Part shown: piece by piece, positions 16,861 through 25,946 of the stretch
Numbering within the stretch: the stretch's first letter is position 1
Layout: the number at the start of each line of letters is the position of its first letter
Translations under genes and position numbers: made by a program
Notes under the pieces: generated by a model
The model's database searches: none
The model's input: only the letters and a program-made list of their open reading frames with translations
What the model was told of the DNA's origin: nothing
NCBI RefSeq assembly: GCF_023638035.1
Contig: NZ_JAKRVX010000002.1
Span: 310,001 to 374,000 of the forward strand
Reading direction: 5' to 3'
Source of the DNA: Natronocalculus amylovorans
Lineage (GTDB): Archaea; Halobacteriota; Halobacteria; Halobacteriales; Haloferacaceae
Length of the DNA: 64,000 bases

Positions 16861-17901
16861 TTAGGCTTTCGAGAGAACGATCGTTACGCAGCTGCCGCCG
16901 TCAGAGAGTTCATCAAACTCGATCTCACCACCGTACACATCAATTGTTGCGGCAACAAGCCACAGACCAAGCCCACTCCCGTGCGTAAGTGGAGTAATTG
17001 GTTGTGATCCGGTGATAACAGACTGTTCATGTGCAGGAATTCCAGGGCCGTTGTCTAACACACTAATTTCAACCATTTCTTGTTGTTCGGAAAGAACAAT
17101 GCCAGCCCATTGGTCACCAGCTGGACTGTATCTGAGCGCATTATCAACTAACGCATCCAACGCTACCTCAAGATTACTTCCTCCGCGGACTGTGACATCT
17201 GCTGGGACATCAATATCCAGTGTTGCATCGGGGAATCGATCGAGACACATCTCTGCAACATCGGTGACGATCGGCTGTATTTCGACAACGCTCGGGTGAT
17301 GATCGGTGTCCAGAACCCGCTCGAAATCACGTGCTTTGTCGCTCAGTTCTGTGAGGTCTCTTGCAGTCTCAGTGATCGTTTGCGCTTGGTTGAGAATCTC
17401 CCGGTCGTCAGTGCGACGGGCGATCGTTTCCGCATAGCCTAAGATCACGTTGAGATCATTCCGAAGATTGTGTCTGATAATTCGGTGCAGCACCGCTAAC
17501 TGCCGATCGCGTCGGATCTCATCGGTAATATCCGAATAGATCGCAATACCACGATTGCCATTAGCATACGGAACGCTCCGATACAAAAAGCGCCGAACTT
17601 CGTGTTTGGCCCGACGGTACACAATCGCATAGTTGGCCTTTCCATCCGCAGTTCGAGTATCAAATGCAGTTGCTTCATGGCTCAAATCATCTGGAACGAT
17701 ATGGTCATTAAGTGGAGTCCCAATGACCGCGTCTGCATCACAGGCGAACGTCTCTTCGAATGCAGGGTTTACCGATCGAATAATTGGGACCTGCGAAACG
17801 ATTTCAAACTCCACAACCGCATCCTGTAGATGCGTCATCAACTGCTCAAAACGATTCCACTGCATTGGCTCAGATGACTTGGTTGTGGACCGCTGCTTCA
17901 T
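16861..17901 (-). CDS. PAS-domain sensor histidine kinase
   Basis: A soluble 346-residue kinase. It has one PAS domain (about residues 15-140, with NPAFEETFACDADAVIG and a KANYAIVYRRAKHEVRRFLYR stretch), a haloarchaeal H-box LHRIIRHNLRNDLNVILGYAE with the phosphorylated His, and a complete HATPase domain with N-box LDALVDNALRYSP, G1 LDNGPGIP and G2 GSGLGLWLV. No membrane segment is present, so it senses something inside the cell. No response-regulator gene is adjacent; it is followed by the CHY gene. ATG at 17865 is an alternative start. The upstream region carries three related half-sites. Confidence 0.92.
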   Translation of the reverse strand: MKQRSTTKSSEPMQWNRFEQLMTHLQDAVVEFEIVSQVPIIRSVNPAFEETFACDADAVIGTPLNDHIVPDDLSHEATAFDTRTADGKANYAIVYRRAKHEVRRFLYRSVPYANGNRGIAIYSDITDEIRRDRQLAVLHRIIRHNLRNDLNVILGYAETIARRTDDREILNQAQTITETARDLTELSDKARDFERVLDTDHHPSVVEIQPIVTDVAEMCLDRFPDATLDIDVPADVTVRGGSNLEVALDALVDNALRYSPAGDQWAGIVLSEQQEMVEISVLDNGPGIPAHEQSVITGSQPITPLTHGSGLGLWLVAATIDVYGGEIEFDELSDGGSCVTIVLSKA

Positions 17902-18078
17902 GACTGTCTCCGGGGAGAGTTACTATTGATATCCGGTGATATATTAGACAATAACCTGGTCAAATGAATATAAATATACAGTATTGACCAGGTATTCATA
18001 ACTACATACTGATCTGGTGAATTATATGTAAAATAGCTTTCTATCAGTTCAATATTGGCTGCTGATGATAATCGACCC
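17902..18078. promoter_or_regulatory. AT-rich region with a 10-bp inverted repeat and a third half-site
   Basis: No gene in these 177 bases. ACCTGGTCAA (17954-17963) and its exact reverse complement TTGACCAGGT (17984-17993) flank a 20-base AT-rich spacer holding TATAAATATA. A related copy, ATCTGGTGAA (18012-18021), is in the first orientation with two mismatches. Starts are spaced 30 and 28 bases apart, about three helical turns. Read as DNA sites they look like an operator array upstream of the histidine kinase; read as RNA the pair could form a hairpin after the thiolase gene. Confidence 0.5.
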
Positions 18079-19221
18079 TTACCGACTAAACTCGATTGCA
18101 GCGCCTTGTCCAAATCCAACACAGAGCGTTGCTAATCCACGGGTTGCATTTTGTTTTTGCATTTCGTGAATAAGCGTCACTGGAAGCCGTGCACCTGATG
18201 CGCCGAGTGGGTGGCCGATCGCGATTGCACCACCGTTGACATTGTACTGTTCTGGGCCAATTCCAAGCTCATCACGAGCGTAGACACACTGGCTTGCGAA
18301 CGCCTCATTGAGTTCAACGAGGTCGTAGTCCTCGATCGATCGACCAGCGCGTTCAAGCAGCGATCGTGTTGCTGGAACCGGACCAATGCCCATCACGGTC
18401 GGGTCGACGCCTGCAACAGCGTTGGTTCCAACCTCTGCAAGGATGTCGAGGCCGTGGTCTTCGGCAAATGTTTTACTTGTGACGAGCGTTGCAGCCGCGC
18501 CGTCAGATATCTGCGAGGAGTTACCAGCGGTAACGGTTCCATCGCCGGTGAATGCGGGTGAAAGTCCAGAGAGCACCTCAAGTGTAGTATCCGGGCGGAT
18601 CCCTTCGTCGCGATCGACGACGCCGTCATCTGTCTCAACAGGTACGATCTCATCGTCAAACCGGCCTGACTCGGTTGCTTCTGCGGCTTGCATTTGGCTC
18701 TCATAGGCATACTGGTCCTGTTTCTCCCGAGAAACCTCGTACTCTGAGGCAACCTTCTCTGCGGTCATGCCCATCTGCAGTTGGAAGATGTTATACTGAT
18801 TTGAAAGTTCAGGATGGAGATGTTGATAAGAGTCTCCATCCATCGGCACGCGAGACATATTTTCTACACCGCCAGCAATAATTACCTCGCGATTACCTGC
18901 TGCGATCGAATCGCTTGCAGAAATAATTGATTGCATCGAAGAGGCACACCAGCGATTGATCGTTGTTGCAGGGACGCTTTCACCAAGGTCTGAAAGCAGC
19001 GCAATCACACGTGCCATGTTGTTATCTTGCTCAGTTCGTTGCTGGGCGTTACCCCACATAAGGTCATCAACGTGCTCACCAGTTAGCCCAGTTTCTGCAA
19101 GAATATGATCAATGAGTGTAATTGAGAGATCTTCGCTGCGGACGTCTGCGAATGCACCACCACCTTTCCCTTGGGGTGTTCGGTATGCTGCAGCAATTAC
19201 TGGAGTTGTGTCGTCGCTCAT
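18079..19221 (-). CDS. Acetyl-CoA C-acyltransferase (thiolase)
   Basis: Condenses or cleaves acyl-CoA with acetyl-CoA. The 380-residue length and residues are those of a degradative-type thiolase: nucleophilic Cys92 in [11 protein letters not shown], the His337 loop [17 protein letters not shown], and the second catalytic Cys367 in [11 protein letters not shown]. It could serve fatty-acid beta-oxidation or the acetoacetyl-CoA step of the mevalonate or polyhydroxyalkanoate routes; no companion gene next to it decides this. A good TATA box precedes it. It diverges from the AAA+ ATPase gene. Confidence 0.93.
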   Translation of the reverse strand: MSDDTTPVIAAAYRTPQGKGGGAFADVRSEDLSITLIDHILAETGLTGEHVDDLMWGNAQQRTEQDNNMARVIALLSDLGESVPATTINRWCASSMQSIISASDSIAAGNREVIIAGGVENMSRVPMDGDSYQHLHPELSNQYNIFQLQMGMTAEKVASEYEVSREKQDQYAYESQMQAAEATESGRFDDEIVPVETDDGVVDRDEGIRPDTTLEVLSGLSPAFTGDGTVTAGNSSQISDGAAATLVTSKTFAEDHGLDILAEVGTNAVAGVDPTVMGIGPVPATRSLLERAGRSIEDYDLVELNEAFASQCVYARDELGIGPEQYNVNGGAIAIGHPLGASGARLPVTLIHEMQKQNATRGLATLCVGFGQGAAIEFSR

Positions 19222-19242
19222 ACCGAGCGGTTGTTCTTCATG

Positions 19243-19251
19243 ATTATAAAT
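19243..19251 (-). promoter_or_regulatory. TATA box of the thiolase gene
   Basis: On the minus strand this reads TTTATAATC, 22-30 bases before the ATG at 19221, consistent with a leaderless or near-leaderless transcript. Confidence 0.5.
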
Positions 19252-19355
19252 CGGGGTGGAACAAAAGTAAATCTCTCAACAGTTTATTGTTTATACACAG
19301 CGACACCGCTACGCCTTCGACGCTCTTAAGCAGATCCGACGAGAACCGTTGTAGG

Positions 19356-20774
19356 ATGAGTGACCCGGCCTTGGACGTGGTCGAATTCGTGCTTACCGCA
19401 CATTTGTATACCGAGCAGCGATCGCTCGATGAGAATGATCTGCCCCCACGTTTCCGACAAGTGTTCTGGACAGAGAGTGATGAAGAAGGTGACCCAGGTG
19501 GCGTTCAACGACCACTCAAAGTTACTGACACGATCGCCCGAACCGCAACAGGGGTTGAACAGCCATGGAAAGCAGTCTCTGAGCTGCTTTTTACACAGCA
19601 GACTGATTTTACCGGTGAGATCTCGCTTACACAGCCGGAGATGGCTCTCGAGTGGTATCTCAACCATGCAGAAGACGAACGGCTCCGAAGCAATCCAACG
19701 ATTGCGGCCTATGTTGAAGATCACGAGGAGTACGACTCCGACGTGAGTTACGAAGATGCCTTGGAGAATACGCGCCCGATTCATGCCGATCGCGTCTGGA
19801 TTGATGCGCTTCTCGAAGAGTACTTTGACGAGGAAGAGGATGCAGAGATGCTCGACCTTGTGAACGTTCGTGCGCCAGAGGAGATCGAGATGACGCTCAA
19901 GGATCTTGTGCTCACACAGGATCAAGAAGACGAAATCCGGAAGATCGTCAAAGCAATCGAACATCGCGATTATCTCGCGGCGATCGGCCTTCGAGAGATC
20001 GGAAAACTGCTCTTTGTTGGCCCACCCGGAACAGGAAAGACAACGATCTCACGCGCAATTGCACATGACTTGGGACTGCCGTTCGTTGAGGTGAAGCTCT
20101 CGATGATTACGAGCCAGTATCTTGGAGAGACTGCAAAGAATGTCGAGAAGTCCTTCGAGGTGGCAAAGCGACTCTCTCCATGTATTCTCTTTATTGACGA
20201 ATTTGACTCGGTTGCAAAGACGCGACGGAGTGACGAGCACGCAGCACTGAAGCGTGCAGTCAATACGCTGTTGAAATCGATCGACGATATTTCGTTGATC
20301 CGAGATGACGTACTGTTGATTGCGGCGACAAACCATCCTGATCAGTTGGATGCTGCAGCGTGGCGGCGGTTCGATGAGATCGTTAACTTCCCGAAACCGG
20401 ATCAGGGAATGCGAGCAGATATTCTCCAGGTAATCACCAAACAGATGCGGATCGACGAGTTCGATCCCATGGAGATTGCAGAGCTAACCAGTGGACTCAC
20501 TGGCAGCGATCTTCGTCTCGTCCTCAGAGAGGCAGTGCTTGAAGCACTCACAGAAGAACGGATGGAACTTACCCAAGCCGATCTACTGGCGGCGGTCTCT
20601 GACTTCGAAGAGCGGGATAATCTGAAGAATATGGATATGATTGACGGCGATGGTGCAACCGCAACAGGAACAACGGGGAACGGTCATAGCCACGATCATG
20701 ACCATGACCATGACCACGATAGTAGCCACGAGGGTGACGCAGCCGAAGATACGCCACACGATCACGCACACTGA
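19356..20774 (+). CDS. AAA+ ATPase with His/Asp-rich C-terminal tail
   Basis: A 472-residue ATPase with one AAA module. Walker A GPPGTGKTT is near residue 222 and Walker B CILFIDEFD near 278, followed by a sensor-1 ATNHPDQLD and Arg-finger region AAWRRFDEIVNFPKPD. The N-terminal 190 residues are acidic and not recognised. The last 35 residues contain alternating His and Asp (GHSHDHDHDHDHDSS), a metal-binding type tail unusual for AAA proteins. The stop is 5 bases from the start of a metallo-beta-lactamase gene, so the pair is an operon. Start set at ATG 19356 (MSDPALDVV), with a possible TTAAG box 27 bases before. Confidence 0.85.
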   Translation: MSDPALDVVEFVLTAHLYTEQRSLDENDLPPRFRQVFWTESDEEGDPGGVQRPLKVTDTIARTATGVEQPWKAVSELLFTQQTDFTGEISLTQPEMALEWYLNHAEDERLRSNPTIAAYVEDHEEYDSDVSYEDALENTRPIHADRVWIDALLEEYFDEEEDAEMLDLVNVRAPEEIEMTLKDLVLTQDQEDEIRKIVKAIEHRDYLAAIGLREIGKLLFVGPPGTGKTTISRAIAHDLGLPFVEVKLSMITSQYLGETAKNVEKSFEVAKRLSPCILFIDEFDSVAKTRRSDEHAALKRAVNTLLKSIDDISLIRDDVLLIAATNHPDQLDAAAWRRFDEIVNFPKPDQGMRADILQVITKQMRIDEFDPMEIAELTSGLTGSDLRLVLREAVLEALTEERMELTQADLLAAVSDFEERDNLKNMDMIDGDGATATGTTGNGHSHDHDHDHDHDSSHEGDAAEDTPHDHAH

Positions 20775-20779
20775 TCGCA

Positions 20780-21631
20780 ATGGATGTTACACTGCTTGGA
20801 ACCGGTGATACGACGGGAACACCCACTGTAGGGTGTGATTGTGAGACGTGCGAACAGGCGCGTGATCGTGGAATTCAGCGAAGCCGATTTTCGGTTCATG
20901 TCCGAAATCCACGGACAGATAAATCACTACTGATTGATCTCAGTCCCGACTTTCGACAGCAGTTTCTCACGACAGATGTTCCACTTCCCGACGAGGCAGT
21001 TATTACGCATATTCATTTTGACCATCTTGATGGGTTGGGAAACGCATACCGTGTGTTCGATGAGCTTCCGGTCCATGCAGCAGATACAACGGATCCGATA
21101 ACAGAGGAGTCCGTTGCAGAGACAATCCGCCGCAAATATGACTATCTCGATCGCGTCAGCGTCAGTGCACAAACACCGTTTGAGCCGTTCGAAGCCTGTG
21201 GCCTCAAGATTACGCTGGTCCCGGTTGATCACCCACCGCTGATCTGTTTTGGACTCACCGTTGAGGACCCACAGACGGGAGCGAAACTGTCATTATCCGG
21301 TGATTCGAGCTACGACATTCCGAAAGCATCTCGAGATGTACTCCGAGATCCAGACCTATTTCTTGTCGATGCAATCGTTCCAGCATCGCTCTGTGAGTAT
21401 CATCCGATCGGCGGGAAAGACCCTGACAATAATGGGATACCCCGGACATTTGGCACAAAACATATGACTCGAGAAGGGGCGCTCTCGCTCGCCGAAGAGC
21501 TTACTGCGTCCAAGACTCGACTTGTTCACACCGCCCATTTCTATCCAGTCGAAGAAGCCTTCCAAGAGCCGCTTGCGATTGATGGCGAGCAGTATCGTCT
21601 CGACGGCACAGGCATCGAGCGCCTCCAGTAG
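20780..21631 (+). CDS. Metallo-beta-lactamase-fold hydrolase (PhnP-like)
   Basis: A 283-residue hydrolase of the metallo-beta-lactamase fold. It starts MDVTLLGTGDTTGTPTVGC and carries CDCETC, as in PhnP/PqqB-like members that bind an extra zinc, then the metal motif THIHFDHLDG near residue 75, VDHPP, LSLSGDSSYD and HTAHFYPVEE, which supply further ligands. PhnP is a cyclic phosphodiesterase; other members cleave RNA or phosphonates, so the substrate is open. It is co-transcribed with the His-tailed AAA+ ATPase, which may help its metallation or remodel its substrate; this is inference only. Confidence 0.87.
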   Translation: MDVTLLGTGDTTGTPTVGCDCETCEQARDRGIQRSRFSVHVRNPRTDKSLLIDLSPDFRQQFLTTDVPLPDEAVITHIHFDHLDGLGNAYRVFDELPVHAADTTDPITEESVAETIRRKYDYLDRVSVSAQTPFEPFEACGLKITLVPVDHPPLICFGLTVEDPQTGAKLSLSGDSSYDIPKASRDVLRDPDLFLVDAIVPASLCEYHPIGGKDPDNNGIPRTFGTKHMTREGALSLAEELTASKTRLVHTAHFYPVEEAFQEPLAIDGEQYRLDGTGIERLQ

Positions 21632-21635
21632 TCTA

Positions 21636-22592
21636 TTAAAAAAACCGATCGAGCCCACTTTGGGTTCGTACAATACCGTCAGGCTGGTGAACCCACGGAC
21701 TTCGATCATCTCGGATCGCTGCAGTGTCAACGGCGGGTGGATCTGCACTAGCGAATTCGGGACAGCCAACGCCGCAGTCAGTAGATGCATCCACGAGACA
21801 GCCGTAGTGTGTACAATACGGAAGGGCACCATCCTCTGCCGCTCCGTGCACACACGCCGGAAAGTCGTACGTCCGCCAGCCCTTTCCATATGATCGCTCT
21901 GCAAGCTGGGTTCGCTTGCGCTGTTTTTGTTCTGCAGTAATGAGTGCAATATCCGTTTTAAGTGAGTGATTTTCAAGGAGTTCAACACCCGTCTCTGTGG
22001 TTGGAAGCTGCTGTGGTTCTCGGATAACGGTCCGATCGCCATTCTGCGGATCAAACCGCCAGACACCAACCTCATCAGGAATCCGATTGAGATGTGCACG
22101 TGTGACATAGCTCTCCGTTGCAAGAACAACCTCGTCAAAAATGCCCAGTGACACGTCAAGCCGGAGTTGCTGTTCAAGATTTCCGGGGCGGCTAAGATCG
22201 GGTTTATTCTCAATCCCGATTAGTCGATCATACCATTGTGGGTATCGTGCTACTTGCCGGATATATCGGCGGCCTCCGTTTCGTTCAACTTCAAAAAACC
22301 CGATCTCGATCGCGTGATCAGTCACAGAACGAGCACGCTCTGGGTGACAATCAAACGCGTCTCGCCAGTAGACCGCATCACCGGGACCAACTGCGCTGTC
22401 GATCGCAGCAGTAGGAATTGAACGAGCGGTGATTTGTGTACGGGTATCTATTGATTGGTTCGGAATTACACAGCAGATGTCGATAATTCGGTTTCCTGGC
22501 TCAGCGACAGCAGCTCCAAGTTGTCGTGCAAGAATCCAATCCGTTGTCGCTTCAAGGTACGAACAGAGCGAAACCTCAAAGCCAAACTCCAT
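21636..22592 (-). CDS. Haloarchaeal DUF5787-like protein, possible PD-(D/E)XK nuclease with Cys cluster
   Basis: A 318-residue protein; it resembles the haloarchaeal DUF5787 family by memory of its layout. Visible features are an N-terminal MEFGFEVSLCSYLE with Cys10, NRIIDIC with an Asp, WYDRLIGIENKPDL with a Glu-X-Lys pair, LRLDVSLGIFDEVVLATES, and a C-terminal block with five Cys (ACVHG, YCTHYGC, DCGVGCPEF). An acidic residue followed by ExK is the core of PD-(D/E)XK nucleases, and one N-terminal plus several C-terminal Cys recall the iron-sulfur nucleases Cas4 and AddB. This is inference; the domain order needs structural comparison. It ends 4 bases from the converging MBL gene. Confidence 0.6.
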   Translation of the reverse strand: MEFGFEVSLCSYLEATTDWILARQLGAAVAEPGNRIIDICCVIPNQSIDTRTQITARSIPTAAIDSAVGPGDAVYWRDAFDCHPERARSVTDHAIEIGFFEVERNGGRRYIRQVARYPQWYDRLIGIENKPDLSRPGNLEQQLRLDVSLGIFDEVVLATESYVTRAHLNRIPDEVGVWRFDPQNGDRTVIREPQQLPTTETGVELLENHSLKTDIALITAEQKQRKRTQLAERSYGKGWRTYDFPACVHGAAEDGALPYCTHYGCLVDASTDCGVGCPEFASADPPAVDTAAIRDDRSPWVHQPDGIVRTQSGLDRFF

Positions 22593-22708
22593 ACCCTAAC
22601 CCAGGGCGCAATTTTCATAAACCGATCGACAAGCAGTTGGTATCACAAACGTGCTACTTAGTAAACAGATGCCAACAAATACTTACCACTCAGCTTCAGA
22701 CAACGATC

Positions 22709-23473
22709 ATGGACAGACGGACGTTTGTTTCGGCTGCAGGGGGATTAGGGCTTCTTAGTACGTCGGGGTGTATCGCGAGTGCAACACCACGACCACCACA
22801 GATTTTGGATGAACTGCTCGAGGGAGGGTGGGAGCTCATCGAACAGGAACAAGACGAGGTGGTCAACCACTCAGTTGCGGGACAGGAAATCGTCGCAACC
22901 GCGACGACTGAGGTGTATCACGAAGCTGAGCTTGCAGCCGCACTTCGTGAAAAGACGCTTGCGCAGATCGATGGACAGATTGCCATCTTTTTTGCGAGCA
23001 GAGTAACAATTGAGCCAGATCTGACAAATCTTCCAGCGGGTGTTGGCCGGGATCGTATTCTTGATGAAGTGGAGACAAATGCGAAACAGCAGTTTGAGTC
23101 AGAACTCGAGTCAGCAGGAATTGTAGATATCGAGGAAGCCGGTGAAGAGACAGTCACGGTTGATACCGGTGAAGAGGCTTCGCTTCAGCATTATCATGGT
23201 TTGTTTCCGTTTGACTCGTTTAGCTTTGCTATCCGCGAGGATAACGAGGTTACTATTGAGAGCGATTCGCTCTCTGTTTCGGGGCATCTTGCCGTGTGGC
23301 ATCATGATGACTCAGTGCTCATCGCTGGCGGCGCATATCCAAGTGAAAACTTCGAGGAGACGATCGACGAAGAGCTTTCGTCCGCGATCTCCGTAACTGT
23401 CGAGATCGATCTCGGATTAGATCCGACACAGTATGAAGACGATCTATTCGAGCTTATACGAGCCGTCGAATAG
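22709..23473 (+). CDS. Tat-exported lipoprotein (DUF6517-like)
   Basis: A 254-residue cell-surface lipoprotein. The start MDRRTFVSAAGGLGLLSTSG followed by Cys gives a twin-arginine RRTF motif and a lipobox, the usual halophile export route; the Cys is lipidated and holds it on the outside of the membrane. Mature domain is acidic, with YHEAELAAALREKTLAQIDG and repeated ETVTVDTGEEA-type strands; I think it belongs to DUF6517, a haloarchaeal family of unknown function. Start at ATG 22709 is fixed by the signal peptide. It converges on geranylgeranyl reductase with 8 bases between. Confidence 0.8.
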   Translation: MDRRTFVSAAGGLGLLSTSGCIASATPRPPQILDELLEGGWELIEQEQDEVVNHSVAGQEIVATATTEVYHEAELAAALREKTLAQIDGQIAIFFASRVTIEPDLTNLPAGVGRDRILDEVETNAKQQFESELESAGIVDIEEAGEETVTVDTGEEASLQHYHGLFPFDSFSFAIREDNEVTIESDSLSVSGHLAVWHHDDSVLIAGGAYPSENFEETIDEELSSAISVTVEIDLGLDPTQYEDDLFELIRAVE

Positions 23474-23481
23474 CGAGTTGG

Positions 23482-24852
23482 CTAGTACTTCTTTTCAGCG
23501 CCGGTCGTATCATATACGCGATCCATAATCCGATCGCGTTCTCGTTGCCACGTTCGGAATCCGTCGGGATCAGTTGGGTAACGATCGTAGTGTGCGAGCA
23601 GCTCATCTGCAACCTGTTTTGTCTCATACAGTTTCTTTAATAGTCCAAAGTGGTCCCGGCTTTCGTATAAGATCGAGAGCTTCAGTTTGAGGCTCAGGTT
23701 TGTTGAGCCGGAGTAGAGCGATTCCGAAAGCGCCTCCGGGGGAACGACAGAGAGCAATTCAAGTAGTGCATTGAGATCGTGTGCAGTGGCAAAAATATTG
23801 TAGACGTCAAGCGCAGCAAACCGACCGCCGAAATGATCCATCACGCGGACGTTGTAGTTCCAGAGGAACTCCTCGGAGTAGTCCGCTGCCTCGATCGCTC
23901 GAATCGCCTGTTCGCCTGCGTACTGTCCACTGTAGGCTGCGCCCGCAATGCCGCCACCACTGATTGGGTTGACATATGCAGCCGCATCGCCGATCGCCAT
24001 GTAGCCATCTGCGACCGCAGAGTCGTATGGTCGCCGGGTGGGGAGCGCAGCGCCCAGTTTATCTTTGACAACTGCGTTCTCAAACTCCGGCTGTTGGCTG
24101 ATATCCTCACGAAGTGCTTCAACGAGCTGCATTGGCTCTTCATCCATCTGGAAGCCAAGCCCAACATTGATTTCAGTGCTCGTGCGTGGGAAATACCACA
24201 GATATCCGGCCGATCGTTTGGTTGGCTTCAAAACCAGTGCATCGTCCCACTCGACGGGTTCTTCGACCGTAAGCACCTCTCGGTAAGCCGACGAGAACTG
24301 TGAGTAGCGGACGTTTGTATCAAACCTCGATCCTGAAAAGTCAGTTTTGTCCTGCAGTAACGAGAGCGCACCAGCCCCGTCAAGGACAAGATCGCTTTCG
24401 TACTCGTACCGTTCGCCATCGTGAGTTGCAGAGACACCACAAACGGTACCGTCTGTAGTTTGGCTCACGTCTTGGACGACCGTATCATAATGGAACGTCG
24501 TACCGGCGTCCGCAGCGGCACCCAACAGCAGTCTCCCATATTCAAGCCGATCGATCACCGCAAGCTCACCGGGAACAGGAATATTGACTTCAATATCCGT
24601 GTCAGGAATGATAAACAATCCACGGTCAACGTCCGTATTGGTAAACGAGGATTCAATCTCTTTTTTCGGGATCGCTTCAGGGAACGTGTTTGCACCTTTC
24701 AGCGCATCCCCACAGGCAATATGTCCGGCTTCCGATTCGGGTTTTCGCTCAAGCACGACGACGTCATAGCCTTTGTTAGCGATGGTCGCGGCCGCATAAC
24801 AGCCAGCAGTCCCAGCGCCAACGATGACCACATCGTATCTACCCCCAGTCAT
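23482..24852 (-). CDS. Geranylgeranyl reductase family FAD-dependent oxidoreductase
   Basis: Saturates the geranylgeranyl chains of archaeal ether lipids, or a related isoprenoid. The 456-residue protein has the FAD Rossmann motif VVIVGAGTAGCYAA at residues 8-21, LERKPESEAGHIACGDA, a second FAD motif YMAIGDAAAYVNPISGGGI, and a C-terminal helical region. The motif GGGIAGAAYSGQYAGEQAI is typical of GGR and digeranylgeranylglycerophospholipid reductase. Start set at ATG 24852 (MTGGRYDVV). Haloarchaea carry several paralogues, so the precise substrate is not certain. Confidence 0.88.
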   Translation of the reverse strand: MTGGRYDVVIVGAGTAGCYAAATIANKGYDVVVLERKPESEAGHIACGDALKGANTFPEAIPKKEIESSFTNTDVDRGLFIIPDTDIEVNIPVPGELAVIDRLEYGRLLLGAAADAGTTFHYDTVVQDVSQTTDGTVCGVSATHDGERYEYESDLVLDGAGALSLLQDKTDFSGSRFDTNVRYSQFSSAYREVLTVEEPVEWDDALVLKPTKRSAGYLWYFPRTSTEINVGLGFQMDEEPMQLVEALREDISQQPEFENAVVKDKLGAALPTRRPYDSAVADGYMAIGDAAAYVNPISGGGIAGAAYSGQYAGEQAIRAIEAADYSEEFLWNYNVRVMDHFGGRFAALDVYNIFATAHDLNALLELLSVVPPEALSESLYSGSTNLSLKLKLSILYESRDHFGLLKKLYETKQVADELLAHYDRYPTDPDGFRTWQRERDRIMDRVYDTTGAEKKY

Positions 24853-24938
24853 ACTACATCTTCTGTGTGCCCCGCTCAAAGGTCTTCCCAACCGCATCCT
24901 TCCGAAACCGGTATCCGATGATATCCCATATATACGAT

Positions 24939-25331
24939 ATGCGTCGGGTCACCCGCAATGCACTGGTTGTCATTGGCATTGTTATTGTCGGCTTGCTTGC
25001 GCTGGGGTCGCTTCCAGGATATCTTGGCTCCGGCCCAAGCTACTATCTTGAAGTAGCTGAGACCGACGATGACGGACCGGCGGTTGATGCCTCAGAGATC
25101 ACTGACCGCCGCTATCCATACCTTGTCAGTGCGCTTGAGTCGGACGATGGCCAATCAGATGGCTATCAGAAAGCCTTCGGTGATTTCAAAGACTGGTTCA
25201 CACACACGCCATTCGATGAGTATAGCTCTTTGACCCAGCAGAATAGCGAGGCAGCACGGGATGGCGGCGATCGCGTGATAGTTGAGTACAATGGTCAACG
25301 ATACAGTGTCGAGCAAACACAGGAGCAATAA
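24939..25331 (+). CDS. Hypothetical protein with one N-terminal membrane helix
   Basis: A 130-residue protein, not recognised. The start MRRVTRNALVVIGIVIVGLL has two Arg and then a membrane helix, followed by an acidic domain (DDDGPAVDASEITDRRYPYL) that faces outside if the helix is a signal anchor. There is no Cys, so it is not a lipoprotein. The domain ends with VIVEYNGQRYSVEQ, a beta-hairpin-like stretch. ATG of the Nudix gene follows the stop after one base, so the two are co-transcribed, but no shared role can be read from the sequence. Confidence 0.7.
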   Translation: MRRVTRNALVVIGIVIVGLLALGSLPGYLGSGPSYYLEVAETDDDGPAVDASEITDRRYPYLVSALESDDGQSDGYQKAFGDFKDWFTHTPFDEYSSLTQQNSEAARDGGDRVIVEYNGQRYSVEQTQEQ

Positions 25332-25332
25332 C

Positions 25333-25902
25333 ATGACAGAAGAGTCAGAGAGACACCCACTGCAGACGATCGGAGAGCCTGAATGGACCGTTCTCGAATC
25401 GGTTACAGAGTATGAAACCGGGTGGTTCACTGGTGGCTACGATCTTGTTGAACAGCCGGATGGGACAGAGAAGCGGTACTACTGGGCAGCACTCGCTCCT
25501 GCAGTCGTTATTGTTGCTGTGACTGATGGACAACTGCTCTTTGTTGAGCAGTATCGACCAACAATCCGTGAAACACAGTATGAGCTCCCTGCAGGGATTG
25601 TCGAACCCGGAGAATCGTTCACTACTGCAGGCGCACGCGAACTTGAAGAGGAGACCGGGTTCAGACCAGAGAGCGTCTCGCTCCTGCAAACATGTTGGTG
25701 TTCTACCGGGGTTCTCAGACACAAACGTGGCTACGTATTTGCGGAGGGTCTCACGCCAGGTGATCGTGCTCTTGATACAAACGAATTTCTCACACCGAAA
25801 ACGGTAGACGTTACGGACGCAATTGAGGTCGCACGGGAACAGCCAACAAACGATGCAACCATCGAAGGGCTATTGCTCGCAGATGCAGATGGCCTTCTGT
25901 AA
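25333..25902 (+). CDS. Nudix hydrolase, probable ADP-ribose pyrophosphatase
   Basis: A 189-residue Nudix enzyme. YELPAGIVEPGESFTTAGARELEEETGF is a complete Nudix box with the four Glu metal ligands, and the preceding VAVTDGQLLFVEQYRPTIRE and following LLQTCWCSTGVLRHKRGYVFAEGL match ADP-ribose or ADP-sugar pyrophosphatases. It would clear ADP-ribose, returning AMP. It is the second such enzyme in this window, and its residues outside the box differ from the one at 15855. Start at ATG 25333 follows the upstream stop by one base. Confidence 0.88.
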   Translation: MTEESERHPLQTIGEPEWTVLESVTEYETGWFTGGYDLVEQPDGTEKRYYWAALAPAVVIVAVTDGQLLFVEQYRPTIRETQYELPAGIVEPGESFTTAGARELEEETGFRPESVSLLQTCWCSTGVLRHKRGYVFAEGLTPGDRALDTNEFLTPKTVDVTDAIEVAREQPTNDATIEGLLLADADGLL

Positions 25903-25946
25903 GGCCGCGGCAGCGGGCTTTTTACTACGGGGTGATATGGGATGGT

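Noticed and set aside
20680-20760. CATGACCATGACCATGACCA repeat as a possible tandem-repeat or CRISPR element
   Set aside because: It is the coding repeat for the His-Asp tail of the AAA+ ATPase and lies in frame inside that gene.
21356-22213. Minus-strand frame of 285 codons across the MBL and DUF5787 genes
   Set aside because: It crosses two supported genes, is basic and Ser-rich, and matches no family.
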